DNA of 64,000 bases from CAWCUZ01 sp963798795 (GCA_963798795.1 CAWCUZ010000001.1:1240001-1304000), one strand, 5' to 3'. Counted from the stretch's first letter, positions 8,356-19,044 are shown. The notes: a model not told the origin generated them from the letters alone. Numbers and translations are program-made.

Positions 8356-10764
8356 ATGAAATCACGCGACCGCCGGTCTCGAGAGTCTCGGTTGGCGACC
8401 ATGTCTGCCGCAAACACGTTCCGCCTCCGCGCCGGCCTGGTCGTTCGCGCGGCCTTTCGTAGCGTTCGCCGCGCGCCCGCGCATTCGGCGTTCGTGGTCT
8501 CGATCCTCGCGGTAGCGATCGCGGTGGGCACGGTCACGTTCTCGGTGGTGGATGCCGGGCTGCTCAAGCCCCTGCCGATTCCAGAAGGCGAGCGCCTGGT
8601 CCTGGTGCCGGCGTTTGACCAGCAGGCGCGCGCCTCCCGCGTCACGCCGCAGGTGTTCTGGGATCTCCACGACCACACGCGGACGCTCGAGTCGGTGACG
8701 GTTGTGAGCGGTTTGTCAGGCGTCGGCATCACGATCGGTGATCTCACCGACGAATTCCCCCAGACCTTCGCATTCGCCGAGGCGTTTTCGATGTTCCACA
8801 TCTCCGCCGGACTGGGCCGGCTCTGGACGACGGAGGAGGAAGCGCGCGGTGAGACCGACGTCGCTGTCCTCAGCTATCGCTTCTGGCAAGAGAGGTTTGG
8901 CGGCAGCCCGAATGTCCTCGGCATGCGTGTCGTCACCGGACAGCGCACGCGGCGGGTGATTGGCGTGCTCTCGCGCGACAGCGAGCACCCCGAGATTCCG
9001 ATCTTCAAGAGTGCGATCTGGATACCGTTGTACCTGCCGCGCAACAGCCAGACGAGCCAAGTGAGTCCGATCGGCAAGATGCGCCCCGGTGTCACGCCTG
9101 CCCAGGTCGCCAGTGAAGTTGGCACAATGATTCCCGGCGGCTGGACGCCCCCCGTCACCACCTATTTCGAGGTCTTTGCCGGTCGAGTGCGTGGGTGGAT
9201 GCTGCTGGCGCTCGGCGCCGCCGGACTCGTGGTGCTGCTCGGTTGCGTCAACGCCGCGAATCTGATGCTGTCACGGTCGCACCACCGGGCGCGCGAGGTG
9301 GCGCTGCGCGCAGCGCTCGGCGCGTCTCGCCGCCGCATTGCCGCTGAGATGGTCGCCGAAGGCGTGATGCTCTCGCTCGGCGCCACGGCTGCCGCGCTGG
9401 TCTTCTGCCTGTGGGGCGTCAACGCGGCGCGGGCAGGCATCATCGCGCTCCAACTGGGCGTCACCCGCGCCGCCGGAATCGCGCTGAATTCGCGGGTGTT
9501 GGGCGCGGCACTGGCCTCGGCGGTCGTGACCGGCATCCTCTTCTCCGGCGTGCCCGCCTGGCAGGCCTCGCGTGCCTCGATCGTCAGCCTGATGAAAGAG
9601 AGTACGCCCACGATGGGCGGCGGCCGCTCGCGCTGGCGGCAAGTCTTTGTGGTCGGGGAAATCGCCACGGTGGCGGTGCTGCTCGTGATGTCGTGGCTCT
9701 TTGTCGCCAGCCTGATTCGCGTCGTGAATGTGGATCTCGGCATCGACCACAGTCACCTCATCGGCCTCACGCCACGCGTGCCGTTTCGCGCGAGCGTTCG
9801 CACCGTGTCCGAACGACTTCGCGCGGTTCCGGGCGTGGTCGATGTGGCGGTGTCGACGGGCGCGTGGACGCCGCTGCTCGGCACTGCGTTCGGCGGCGCG
9901 GGGATCATGGTCTCTGTCGAAGCCGTCGCCGGCGACGATGCGCGCTCGTTCCAGGCGACGGCGTATCGGGTCACGCCGAATTTCTTCAGCGTCGCAGGCA
10001 TCCCGTTCATGAACGGAAGTGTGTGGTCGGCCGGCGACGTGACCTCTGTGGTGCTGGACGATGAGGCCGCAGGCCGGCTGTTCGGCGGATTGAACGTCAT
10101 CGGGCGTCAGATCAGAACACGCGATCCTGCCGGCATCCATACCGTGGTTGGCGTCGTCTCGCGGGTCCGCGGCAGTGGACCCGAGCTCGCGTCGCCACCG
10201 GGCGTCTACTTTGCGCCGAACGGCAAAGGGTTCGCCGATTTACTCGTGCGCACGCAGGGGCCGGCCGCGCCGATGGTCCCCGCGCTGACGGACGCGATGA
10301 GGCCGTACGCGCCACACCAGAAGGACGCGTACATGCACACGGGTGATGAGGCGGTCCGCAGGATGACACTGCAGCGCCGGTTCAACGCTGCGATGATGTC
10401 GGCCTTCGGCCTCGTGGGGATGCTCATCGGCGCGGCCGGCATCTACGCCGTGACGGCGTCCGTTGTTGCACAGCAGACGGCCGAGATCGGCGTCCGGATG
10501 GTCCTCGGCGCGACGCCGGGCCGGATTGCCCGCGACGTCTTGACGGGCGCGACTCGCAACGTGTGCCTGGGACTGGCGGTCGGCCTTCCGGTGGCGTGGT
10601 GGTTCTCACGCGGCCTCGGCGCGCTGTTGTTCCAGATCACGCCGGCAGATCCTTCCGTGTACGCCGGTGTCAGCGTGTTGCTTTCGATGGTCGGCCTCCT
10701 CGCCGCGCTCGTGCCGGCGCGTCGGGCCTCGCGCGTCGATCCCATGTTCAGCCTTCGACGCTGA
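8356..10764 (+). CDS. ADOP-type (MacB/FtsX-like) ABC permease
   Basis: The protein has 802 residues from the ATG at 8356, which has an AGGGTGG ribosome site six bases upstream. The N-terminal extension is short. The first span (FVVSILAVAIAVGTVTFSVV) is followed by a MacB-like core, an FtsX block around LVVLLGCVNAANLMLSRS, a second core (NFFSVAGIPFMNGSVWSA) and a final block with IYAVTASVVAQQTAEIGVRM and LVPARRASRVDP. Unlike the other intact ADOP genes it has no padR gene in front and lies on the opposite strand to its neighbours. Confidence 0.88.
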   Translation: MKSRDRRSRESRLATMSAANTFRLRAGLVVRAAFRSVRRAPAHSAFVVSILAVAIAVGTVTFSVVDAGLLKPLPIPEGERLVLVPAFDQQARASRVTPQVFWDLHDHTRTLESVTVVSGLSGVGITIGDLTDEFPQTFAFAEAFSMFHISAGLGRLWTTEEEARGETDVAVLSYRFWQERFGGSPNVLGMRVVTGQRTRRVIGVLSRDSEHPEIPIFKSAIWIPLYLPRNSQTSQVSPIGKMRPGVTPAQVASEVGTMIPGGWTPPVTTYFEVFAGRVRGWMLLALGAAGLVVLLGCVNAANLMLSRSHHRAREVALRAALGASRRRIAAEMVAEGVMLSLGATAAALVFCLWGVNAARAGIIALQLGVTRAAGIALNSRVLGAALASAVVTGILFSGVPAWQASRASIVSLMKESTPTMGGGRSRWRQVFVVGEIATVAVLLVMSWLFVASLIRVVNVDLGIDHSHLIGLTPRVPFRASVRTVSERLRAVPGVVDVAVSTGAWTPLLGTAFGGAGIMVSVEAVAGDDARSFQATAYRVTPNFFSVAGIPFMNGSVWSAGDVTSVVLDDEAAGRLFGGLNVIGRQIRTRDPAGIHTVVGVVSRVRGSGPELASPPGVYFAPNGKGFADLLVRTQGPAAPMVPALTDAMRPYAPHQKDAYMHTGDEAVRRMTLQRRFNAAMMSAFGLVGMLIGAAGIYAVTASVVAQQTAEIGVRMVLGATPGRIARDVLTGATRNVCLGLAVGLPVAWWFSRGLGALLFQITPADPSVYAGVSVLLSMVGLLAALVPARRASRVDPMFSLRR

Positions 10765-10812
10765 GGATCTCTGCGGACCAACGTCCTTCGTCGACGCTGA
10801 GGGTTCCGGCAG

Positions 10813-10997
10813 TGGGGTCGCGTCGTGGTCCTCGGGGCCGCATGCGAGCGACGCGAGTCGCTGCGCAGCCGGAAACCGACGCGGGAGCGCCGAAATCCGC
10901 GGCAACTCACGGAGTTGCCGCATTCGGTCGACGCCTCGCGGGAGCGGCGGTTTCCTGCGTCGTCGAGCGCGGCGCCGAAGACCACGACGCGACCCCA
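10813..10997. repeat. Long imperfect palindrome of about 185 bp
   Basis: The outer arms TGGGGTCGCGTCGTGGTC and GACCACGACGCGACCCCA pair almost perfectly. The inner arms pair through GGAAACCG and GGGAGCG segments, and the apex GCGGCAACTC-ACG-GAGTTGCCGC (10899-10921) is a perfect hairpin. The whole piece could fold as one long stem. It fills the gap behind the ADOP gene and contains no gene. A MITE or a large REP-type unit is the simplest reading. Confidence 0.7.
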
Positions 10998-11075
10998 TCA
11001 CCGATGGTTCCGCCGATGATCGAGCCCATCGCGAACGTCTGATCCAGCTCGACGGCGTTGAAGAGCGTCACATCT

Positions 11076-11774
11076 TCACATCCGTCTGGCCCGTCGATAG
11101 ATCGCGCTCGACCGCGTGAGGAGCCGCTGGTTCCAGCTGAACGCGGCGACGATGCCGCAGGCTCCGAGTGCGAATGCGGCGAGGTGCCACGACTCCGGGG
11201 TCAACATGCCGGCGTCGATGTACCGCCAGGGATGCGCGAAGAGCTGCAGCAGGTTCAGGTACATGATGCCGATGAACGCTTGACGCCATCGCAACATCGC
11301 GGCGCTCCCGAGGCTCGTCGCCCCGATCAGCGCGACGAGCATGCCAGTCCCATCCATGGATGCGAGGCGGCGGGCGAGAGCACGTAGATCGGCAGCAGGG
11401 CCAGCCAGAACGCCACGCAGGTGACCACGGCTCGCATTAGCAGCATCACGTTGATCTCGCGCGAACTGACCGGCAAGGTTCGCAGCAGCGGGACTTTGCC
11501 AGGCTGCCATCGCCGCATGCCGATAGTGAAATAGAGAATCCAGCCGAGCACCCACATCTGCCCACCGATCTCGGCCGGCATCGTGGAGACAGACTGTCGA
11601 ATCTGCTCCAGCAGGCCGGGAGTTCTCGACCACGGCATCGAGCCCATGACCACGAGTAGACTCATCGTTATTGCGAAGACGATTGCGGCGTTTCGGAATT
11701 GCCGCCAGAGCATCCGGTGCAGTCCGCTCAGACGGCGGTTGAACGGTACGCGCGTGGCGGAGACCACGACCCGG
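11076..11774 (-). pseudogene. ABC-2 type membrane permease, 5'-truncated and frameshifted
   Basis: Two frames give one hydrophobic protein tail. The first (from the repeat edge to about 11350) reads LHRMLWRQFRNAAIVFAITM and FWLALLPIYVLSPAASHP. The second continues DGTGMLVALIGATSLGSAAM and ends SSAIYRRARRM at 11076. Five or so hydrophobic segments resemble the C-terminal half of ABC-2 exporters. The N-terminal part has been replaced by repeat R1, and one base has been lost between the frames. The transporter class is a guess from hydropathy and spacing. Confidence 0.5.
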
Positions 11775-11868
11775 TCGAGAATAGGCCGCATTAGCCAACA
11801 TGACCGCCGTTCTCAGACGTCCGTCGCCGGTCGTGCCCGTTTCCCTACCCGTCTTCTCTCTGACACAG
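11775..11868 (-). repeat. R1 dispersed repeat, copy 2
   Basis: This 94 bp copy ends TCTCTGACACAG, the fullest form of the GTGTCAG edge. It lies between the truncated ABC-2-like gene and the 3' end of the IS110-type transposase remnant, cutting the transposase inside its conserved AYLG segment. Confidence 0.85.
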
Positions 11869-12607
11869 CCGAGATACGCGGTGGCGCGACCCGCATCGGG
11901 AAAGCGTTCGATGCGATCGAGCGTGGCGCGATAACTCAGCGCGGTGACGGGGCCGACGCCGGGTGCCGTCATCAACCGGCGCACCACCGGATCGGTGGCC
12001 GCCGCCTGGCGCGCCCACGTCTCGGCCTCGCGCAGGGAGACCGCGAGGCCCTCGAGCAGCTCGGCGAGCGGACGCAGGGCCTCGCGCATCGGCACCGGCA
12101 ACTCGAGGGCGGCGAACCGCCGGCTGAACGTTCCGCGGCGCCCGTCGGCATCCGCCGGCCGGTCGCGCGCACCTGCGACCGCAGCAGGTTGATCATCTGG
12201 GTGCGCATGCGCACGAGTTGGCTTCGCACCAGCAACCGCTGCCGGATGGCCCGCTGGGCCGCACTGACCCGGTACGCCGGCCGATAGATCCCGGTGCGGT
12301 TGGCTTCCGCCAACGCCGCGACGTCACGCCGATCCGTCTTGATCCGGCGGGTCCGCATCCCGTACATCGCCGCGTAATTGGGATCGGCGACGACCGCCTC
12401 GTGCTCGAGCGCTTCCAGGCACGCGGCAACCCACTCGCTCTCCGTCCTGGACTCCAGGAGGATGCGCATCCGGTCGCGCCCGCCAAACACCGCGGCGAAC
12501 TGATCCGCGCGCGTGACAATGCGCCGTTCGACGACCACCGCGCCGTCCGCCGTCACGATCCGAATCTGGCTGTGCTTCGTGTGCAGATCGATGGCACCAT
12601 ACTCCAT
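11869..12607 (-). pseudogene. IS110-family transposase, frameshifted and 3'-truncated
   Basis: The N-terminal frame starts at 12607 with MEYGAIDLHTKHSQIRIVTA and carries the DEDD-type motifs of IS110 transposases: D in AIDLH, E in ILLESRTESEW, and KTDRRDVAALAEA. Near 12130 one base is missing (GGAACG where GGAAACG is expected). The C-terminal Transposase_20 part continues in another frame with LMTAPGVGPVTALSYRATLD and GRATAYLG. The last 100 or so residues, including the serine-containing catalytic tail, are absent because repeat R1 begins there. IS110 elements lack terminal inverted repeats, so element borders cannot be set. Confidence 0.8.
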
Positions 12608-12980
12608 GGCTGGCTGCTCCTTTGCGCCTCGAGCGCGGTTACCCAGTGGAGCGCCTACGCTACCACCCGGGATCAGCCAGCCGCTTCATCCCATCTATCC
12701 GCGAGGGCGACGTCGCGACCGAGCCGCCCGTCGCGCGCCCGATACACCTGCCCCATCCCGGGCCGGGATGATATCAGCCCCGGTTCTCGACCCGCCGGGT
12801 CGGTCGGGACCGGCCTCGAACGCATAGCACTGTGGCGGTTCGTCGATCCCTACGGGCTGCCGTGACTCGAGCCCGTATAATTCCGCCCATGCCAATCAAC
12901 TCTGCTGGCATCCGTCCGGGCCCGTACGAGGTCGTCGACAGGCCCGGCGAGCGTTCCTCGATTCGCGTGGAGGTCAAGAG
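12608..12980. other. Gene-free stretch with a degenerate kinase start
   Basis: No gene is supported here. Around 12889-12960 the plus strand encodes a corrupted echo of the next kinase start (GIRPGPYEVVDRPGE against LGPYEVVAKLGEG), as if a kinase 5' end had been duplicated. A TATAAT hexamer occurs near 12877 without a good -35 partner. Confidence 0.4.
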
Positions 12981-15593
12981 ATGCCGCTGACACCGGGGAC
13001 GCAGCTCGGGCCCTACGAGGTCGTGGCGAAGTTGGGCGAAGGCGGCATGGGCGAGGTCTACCGCGCCCACGACGTGCGCCTCGAATCGCGACGTCGCGGT
13101 CAAGACCATCAAGGGCCCCTTCACCGAACGGTTCGAGCGCGAGGCCCAGGCCATCTCCGCGCTGAACCATCCGCAACATCTGCACGCTCTACGACGTCGG
13201 CGAGCACGAGGGCAGCGGCTACCTCGTCATGGAGTACATCGAGGGCAAGCCGATTGCCGGACCGATGGCGGTCGAACAGGCGGTTGCCTATGGCATCGCA
13301 GATTTGCGAGGCGCTCCACGCGGCGCATCGCAAGGGCATCGTCCACCGCGACCTGAAGCCGGCGAACATCCTGCTCACCAAGCAGGGCGTGAAGCTGCTG
13401 GACTTCGGTCTCGCCAAGCTCGGCGTCCGGCCGCGGATCGTCGGGCTCGGGCGACGAGCGAACAGGCGACGGTCGCCGCGCTGACCGGCGCGCACACGGT
13501 CGTCGGCACGCCGCAGTACATGGCGCCCGAGCAGATCGAGGCGACGCGACGTGGACGCGCGCACGGACATCTTCGCGTTCGGCTGCGTGCTCTACGAGCT
13601 GCTCACGGGGCAGGCGCGCGTTCGAGGGCAAGAGCTGCGTCGCAGCGTCATGGCGGCGGTGCTCGCGACCACGCCGCAAGCCGATCGACGAGCTCGCTGC
13701 CGCTCACGCCGCCCGCGCTCGAACGGATCGTGTCGCGCTGTCTCGCAAAGGATCCTGAGGATCGCTGGCAGACCGCGCGCGACGTCGGCGGCCGAACTGC
13801 AGTGGGTCGCGCAGGGCGGATCGCGCGTCGGGCTTGCCGGCGCATCGTGACCGGAGGCGCCGCGTCCGCGAAGGACTGGCGTGGGGCGCCTTCGCGCTGG
13901 CGGCCCTCGCGGCGATCGGCTTTGCCGTCGCGTGGATGAGGCGTGCGCCCGAGCCGCCGGCGTCGTGCGTTCTCGCTGCCGACGCCGGACGGACTCACGA
14001 ATCCGAGCCGCCGGAGGTCTCGCCCGACGGCCGGAACATCGCATTTGCCGCGGCCGACACCGATGGCAAGCGGCTCATCTGGATCCGCCCGCTCGACTCG
14101 CTCGAGCCGCGGCTCGCTGCCGGGGACCGACGGCGTCCTATCGGCCGTTCTGGTCGCCCGACAGCCGGCGCTCGCCTTCATGGCCGGCGGCAAGCTGAAG
14201 AAGGTGGATATCGCCGGCGGGTCCGCGCGCAGACGATCTGCGATGCGCCACCGGCACGGACGGCTCGTGGAGTCCGAGGGCGTCATCCTGTTCGACGGGC
14301 GCGGCAGCGATCCGATCCGCCGTGTCCCTGCCGCCGGCGGCGTCGCGAAGCCGGAGGTCGTGGACGACATACGCCAAGGGCACCGGCACGCCGGCGGGAT
14401 GGCCCGTGTTCCTGCCCGATGGCGAGCGCTTCCTCTACACGCTCGACAGCGGTCACCGGGACAGACGCTCGATGGTGGGTCGACCTCGATTCGCCGAGAT
14501 GACGACGTCTGTGAAGGCGGATCGCGCGTGGTCTACGCCGACCCGGGATATCTGCTGTTCGTCGCGAGAACACGCTGGTCGCCCAGAAGTTCAACGCGAA
14601 GTCGCTCAGCGCTCGAAGGCGACGCCGTTCCGGTCGGCGAGGGACTTGGTGTCGATTCGGTCGGCCTGGCGTCCTTCTCGGTGTCGCGAACGGTGTGCTC
14701 GCGTATCGGGCGGGCGAACTGCAGGGGCGACGCCTGGTGTGGGTCGATCGGAGCGGCAAGTAACGCCGGCGATCGACGAGCCCGGAGACTACGTGACATG
14801 TGGCTGTCGCCAGACGGCAAGCGGCTCGCGTTCGAATGAGCGGACCGTCGACGACCGGCGACATCTGGATCCGAGACTCGTCCGGCGTGTCACACGCGTT
14901 TCACATTCGAGCCGCCGATGGAGCGCGACCCGGTCTGGTCGCCTGACGGGCGGCAGATTGTGTACGTCGCGGCCAAGGGCCTGGCGATCTGTATGTCAAG
15001 GATGCGTCCGGCACAAAGGAAGCGGAGATGCTGCTCGCTGGTCACCGGACGTCAAGTTGGCGTCCGACTGGTCGCACGACGGCGCCTGCTGCTCTACGCC
15101 GCAGGCTGCTGAGACCGGCTGGGATATCTGGGCGTTGCCGATGCGGGGCGACCAACAGAACGCCGTCGCCCTCGTCAAGACGAAGTTCACGAGCTGTTCG
15201 CGACGTTCTCGCCCGACGGGCATTACATCGTCTACACCTCGAACGAGTCCGGGCGGCCCGAGGTGTATGTCCAGGAGTTTCCCGAGGCGCGCAGAAGTCT
15301 CAGAATCTCGACCGACGGCGGCGGCCAGACGCCCTTCTGGGCGGCGACGGCAAAGAGATCTTCTACCGCAGCCGGGGGCCGCCTGATGGCCGTGCCGGTG
15401 CAGACGAGCCCCGCGCTGCGATCGGTGCTCCGGCGGAACTCTTCCAGGTGCCGTTCGCCGCGGTCATCGTGAGAGGCCACTATCGTCCGGCTCCGGACGG
15501 GAAGCGGTTTCTCGTCCTCGCCGCGCTCGGGCGCGACCGTTCAAACCGGCCTCCGTGGTCTTGAACTGGACGGTCGCGCTCCGGCGCAACTGA
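12981..15593 (+). pseudogene. Ser/Thr protein kinase with TolB-like propeller, multiply frameshifted
   Basis: Pieces in all three frames together give a complete PknB-type kinase. They include LGPYEVVAKLGEGGMGEVY, GYLVMEYIEGK, KGIVHRDLKPANILL, KLLDFGLAK and GTPQYMAPEQIEA, then DARTDIFAFGCVLYE. A membrane span and WD40/TolB-like repeats (PPEVSPDGRNIAFA, VWSPDGRQIVYVA) follow, ending KPASVVLNWTVALRRN at 15593. The frame changes roughly every 100-200 bases, mostly by one extra base (for example CTCGAATCGCGAC where CTCGATCGCGAC is expected). Motif residues are otherwise intact, which is unusual for an old pseudogene. Confidence 0.82.
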
Positions 15594-15769
15594 GCGTCGG
15601 GGGGCGCGCGCACGGTGATGACGACCTGACCGGCACCGTGCGCGCTGGCGAGGATCGCCTCGTCACCGGGGTCACGAATCCAGTCGACCACGCGTTCGAC
15701 TTCGTGCCCGGCTGCTGTCAGTGCAGCGGCGGCTGAGCCGGCCACGCTGCTGTCCAGCAGGACTTTCAC
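15594..15769 (-). pseudogene. DUF5615 (PIN-like toxin) N-terminal fragment
   Basis: A GTG start at 15769 overlaps the stop of the DUF433 gene by four bases (GTGA). The 55-residue N-terminal part MKVLLDSSVAGSAAAALTAA through DEAILASAHGAGQVVITV fits DUF5615 proteins, Mut7-C/PIN-like putative RNases of VapBC-type modules. The frame then runs into the antisense of the kinase 3' end, so the second half is lost. The module is probably inactive as a toxin. Confidence 0.65.
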
Positions 15770-16026
15770 GCTCCTGTGCTCGTGACGGCGGGCTCGACCC
15801 GTTCGTGGCCGACCAGCCGGCGGGCGTAGACGAGGCAGGCCGACACGTCGTCGGGTTCAAGCCAGGGATACTCGCGAAGGAGGTCGTCAGTCGAGTCACC
15901 GGCCGCGAGCATACCCAGTACGTGCTCGACCGCCAGGCGGTGCCCCCGGATGATCGGCTTGCCGCCGAGGATCCCCGGGTCAACGGTGATGCGCTTGAGC
16001 AAGACGTCCTCGTGAGCAGTCGTCAT
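15766..16026 (-). CDS. DUF433-domain protein (putative antitoxin)
   Basis: This 86-residue protein reads LLKRITVDPGILGGKPIIRG, then GMLAAGDSTDDLLREYPWLE and DVSACLVYARRLV. That is the DUF433 pattern (PxxxxGKPxIxGTR, then DILExxPxLxxEDI, then AxxYA). DUF433 genes are usually paired with DUF5615 genes as VapB-like antitoxins, and the overlap with the truncated partner supports that. The start ATG is at 16026. Confidence 0.78.
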   Translation of the reverse strand: MTTAHEDVLLKRITVDPGILGGKPIIRGHRLAVEHVLGMLAAGDSTDDLLREYPWLEPDDVSACLVYARRLVGHERVEPAVTSTGA

Positions 16027-16137
16027 GGTTGGGCCCCTTCCACGCGCGCCGTCCCTGTTCCGATTCGTACCAATGATCGCACGAGTGGCCAATTCAGCGC
16101 GCCCCGTGCATGTTTCAGAGTTCCGTGTCGGCGGCTC

Positions 16138-16197
16138 GTTGCCGTCGTTGTCCTTCGAGCGGGAATCCATGGTCGGCGCTGAAGCCTCGCAGGGAGG
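16138..16197 (+). repeat. R4 repeat, copy 1 (next to a tRNA-Leu 3' half)
   Basis: Sixty bases beginning GTTGCCGTCGTTGTCC are repeated on the minus strand at 28457-28516 with only a few differences. In both places a tRNA-Leu 3' fragment lies at or just beyond the repeat end. This could mark the end of an integrating element. Confidence 0.7.
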
Positions 16198-16230
16198 CTC
16201 GTGTGGGTTCGATCCCCACCCCCGGCACCA
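16181..16230 (+). tRNA. tRNA-Leu 3' half (fragment, not a working tRNA)
   Basis: The 50 bases hold the long variable arm (CCTCGCAGGGAGGCTCG), a TpsiC arm (GTGGGTTCGATCCCCAC) and an acceptor 3' strand CCCCGGC with an encoded CCA. This is the 3' half of a class II tRNA such as tRNA-Leu. No matching 5' acceptor strand, D arm or anticodon arm occurs upstream. Such 3' halves remain at attachment sites of tyrosine-recombinase elements. Confidence 0.72.
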
Positions 16231-16350
16231 TGCGATCCGTGAAAGTCAGAAGTAGGAAGTTGGAAGTCAGAAGTCGTCCCTTCCAGGTCACGTCGGGGGG
16301 GGCGGCGGGCGATTCCGGCGGGCGGTGGAGGGCGGCAACGTGCGCCGTGG

Positions 16351-16414
16351 GGGCGAGAGGCGCGCGATCTCGCTCGCGACGAGCGATCGAGAGGGCAAAT
16401 CTGCGCTGTGTCAG
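16351..16414 (+). repeat. R3 repeat, copy 1
   Basis: A 64 bp unit, GGGCGAGAGGCGCGCGATCT through CTGCGCTGTGTCAG, recurs at 19155-19221 with few changes. It ends in the same GTGTCAG heptamer that edges R1 and R2. The two copies flank the kinase gene at 16440-19044 in the same orientation. Confidence 0.72.
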
Positions 16415-16439
16415 CCGACGAACGGGCGGGGAGGATTTG

Positions 16440-19044
16440 TCAGTCGCGTCGACGGGCGACCGCGGCCGGCCAGTTGATGACGACGGTCGCGAATTCGGCG
16501 CTTGTCGCAGCGGGGAGCAACGCCAGCACCCGGTGATCCACGGCCAGGTCGCAGCAATCGCCGGTCAGACCCGCGGGCATGACTGGCACGCTCGTGCCGG
16601 CAACCCCGGCGGCAGGAGAAAAGGGCACGACGAAGACACCGCCATCGCCCTGCTGGAACATCAGCGCCGTGCCGTCGGGCGACCAGGCGGGCGACCAACC
16701 GGCCGCGATGGTGGTGTGTCTGCCGGTGGTGAGGTCGAGAATCCGGATCTGCCAGCCACTGCCGGTGCCGGCTTGATAGGCGAGATAGCGTCCGTCCCGC
16801 GACAGCGCACCCTCAGGGGCATCCTGCGGATGATCCACGAGCACGGTGACGGCGCTCGGCTGGGCGGGATTGACCTTGCTGATCGTCGAGCCGCCGGAAT
16901 CCAGGGTGGCGAACACCACGGTGCCGTCGGGCGCCACGCCCAGGGGCACCTGATCGCCGTCTGCCACCAAGACCGGTTCCGGCGGACCGCCGAGGTCAGC
17001 CCGGCGTCGCCACACGTCGAGCGTCCCGTTCTGGTCCGACGCGAAGTAGAATCCAAGTCCCATCGTCGGACCAGATCGGGTTGCGATTGCTGCCTTCGAT
17101 GGAGATCTTCGTGCCGGTTGGACGATCGACGTCGTACAGAAAGATGTGCGACCCGTTGTCGAATACGCGCGCCGCAATCCTGCGGCCGTCCCGTGAAAGG
17201 CGGACCTGCGTGATGGGCGCCGGAGGAATGGGCAGCGCGGTGGTCGCGCCGCCGGCGTCCAGCCAGGTCAGTTGAGCGGAATCGAAGCCTCGCCCACCCA
17301 CGTAGGCCAGCACGCCGGAATCGGACGCGCCAAAGAACGCGGCGCCGGTCATGTCCATCGTGGAACGTCCGACACCCTCGGCCAGCAGCATCGGTTCGCC
17401 GGAAACCGACGCCGTGCTCCCGTCGAACCGCATCGCCCGCAACAGGCCATCATGGACGAACGTCAGGAAACCCGGGACGGCACGAGCGTCCTGTGCGGGT
17501 TCAACGACGATCCGTTCTTCGTCCGAACCCGGGCGCACCGCCACGATGGCGGCGTCGTTCCACCCGTTGACGCGCGACGCCCGCGTGTAAATCAGCCACG
17601 CGCCATTCGAGAGCATTTGCGGGCCGTGCGCGTCCTGGCTCGGCTTCATCGCCTTGACGAGCTCCGGCTGGCCACCCGACGCGGGGAGGCGCCAGACCCC
17701 GTCAGCACCCCGCCCGAAGTAGATGAATCCATCGGCAGACCACGAGAGCCCCGACGGCCGTCCCGGCGCCGGACCGACCGTCACCACGGGCCCGCCATCG
17801 AGGGGACTGCGTCTGATCTGGTCGGACACCCAGAAGGCGACGTGCCGGCTGTCGGGCGACACCGCGATGTCTCTGGCGCCGTCGGTCCCCGGCAGGCCAC
17901 GTGCCTCGATCTGATCGAGGGATCTGACCAGCAGCCCCGGCTCGCCTCCTTGCGTGTAGACGATGCGCGTGCCGTCGGGCGTGACGGCGATCACGCGGTT
18001 GTAGGTCCCATTGAGCGTGGTGGCCGTGGCGAAGCGAATGACCGGCGTTGCCTGACGATCGACGGGCATGAGCTGCCAGGTGACGATGGCCCCCACCAGG
18101 CCGGCACCTACGATCGCCAGCCACCAGCCCAACGCTGGTGTCCGGCGAGCCGCGGCATGGGGGGCCGGCGCGGCGTGGCGACTGTCCGTCTGGGCCGCCT
18201 CGTCACGCAGATCGAGGGCCAGATCGTCTGCGTGCTGGTACCGGCGCGCCGGTTCCTTGCTCAGGCACTTCCGCACGATGCGGGCGATGCCCGGCGGCAC
18301 ATCCGTGCGACCCGTGTCGACGGCCGGCGGATCGTCGTGCAGGACATGCGCGATGATCTCGGCGGCGCTTCGTCCCCCGAAGGGCGGGCGCCCCGCGATC
18401 ATCTCGTAGAGCACGCAGCCGAGCGCAAAGATGTCCGTGCGTCGATCGGCCGGCTGGCCGGCCGCCTGCTCGGGCGACATGTAGCCGACCGTGCCCATCA
18501 CCGCGCCGGCCAGCGTGCCCATCATCGTGGGCGAATTCGAGCTGACCACGTCCGCGCCCGGCTCGCTGAGTTTCGCGAGCCCGAAGTCGAGCACCTTGGC
18601 GCGGCCATCGGCGGTGACGATGATGTTCTCGGGCTTGATGTCGCGGTGCACGATCCCGGCGCGATGCGCGGCGGCGAGCGCATCGGCGACCTCCGCCGCC
18701 AGGTCCGCCCACGCTCGAATCGGCTTCGATCGCTCTTTCGTCAGCACATCGCGGAGCGAGGCGCCGGACAGGAATTCCTGGACGAAATAGTGCGTACTGC
18801 CGTCGGCGCCGACGTCGTGGACGACGGCGATGTTGGGATGGCTGAGCGCCGCCGCCGCGCGGGCTTCCTGCTCGAACCGGGTCAGCCGTTCGGGATCCGA
18901 GGCAAAGGCGGCGGGCAGGATCTTGATGGCGACGTCGCGGCCGAGGCGCGTGTCGGTCGCACGATAGACCTCGCCCATGCCTCCGGCGCCGATGGCGGCG
19001 ACGATTTCATACGGACCGAGACGCGTGCCGGTGGGAAGGGACAC
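16440..19044 (-). pseudogene. Ser/Thr protein kinase with TolB-like propeller, one frameshift
   Basis: The GTG start at 19044 gives LPTGTRLGPYEIVAAIGAGG. Glycine-loop residues lie near 18-25, the catalytic lysine is K41 in VAIKI, HRDIKPEN lies at 133-140 and DFG at 153-155. A membrane span (WWLAIVGAGLVGAIVTW) follows near 300, then WD40/TolB-like repeats such as VSPDSRHVAFWVSD. Near 17060 the frame changes: the N-terminal frame ends after NRNPIWSDDG and the propeller continues in the frame FYFASDQNGTLDVWRRRADL to the stop at 16440. The kinase domain itself is intact and could still be made as a shorter protein. Confidence 0.85.

Noticed and set aside
12608..12980. Terminal inverted repeats of the IS110-type element
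   Set aside because: IS110 elements usually lack them, and no matching ends were found on the two sides of the transposase remnant.
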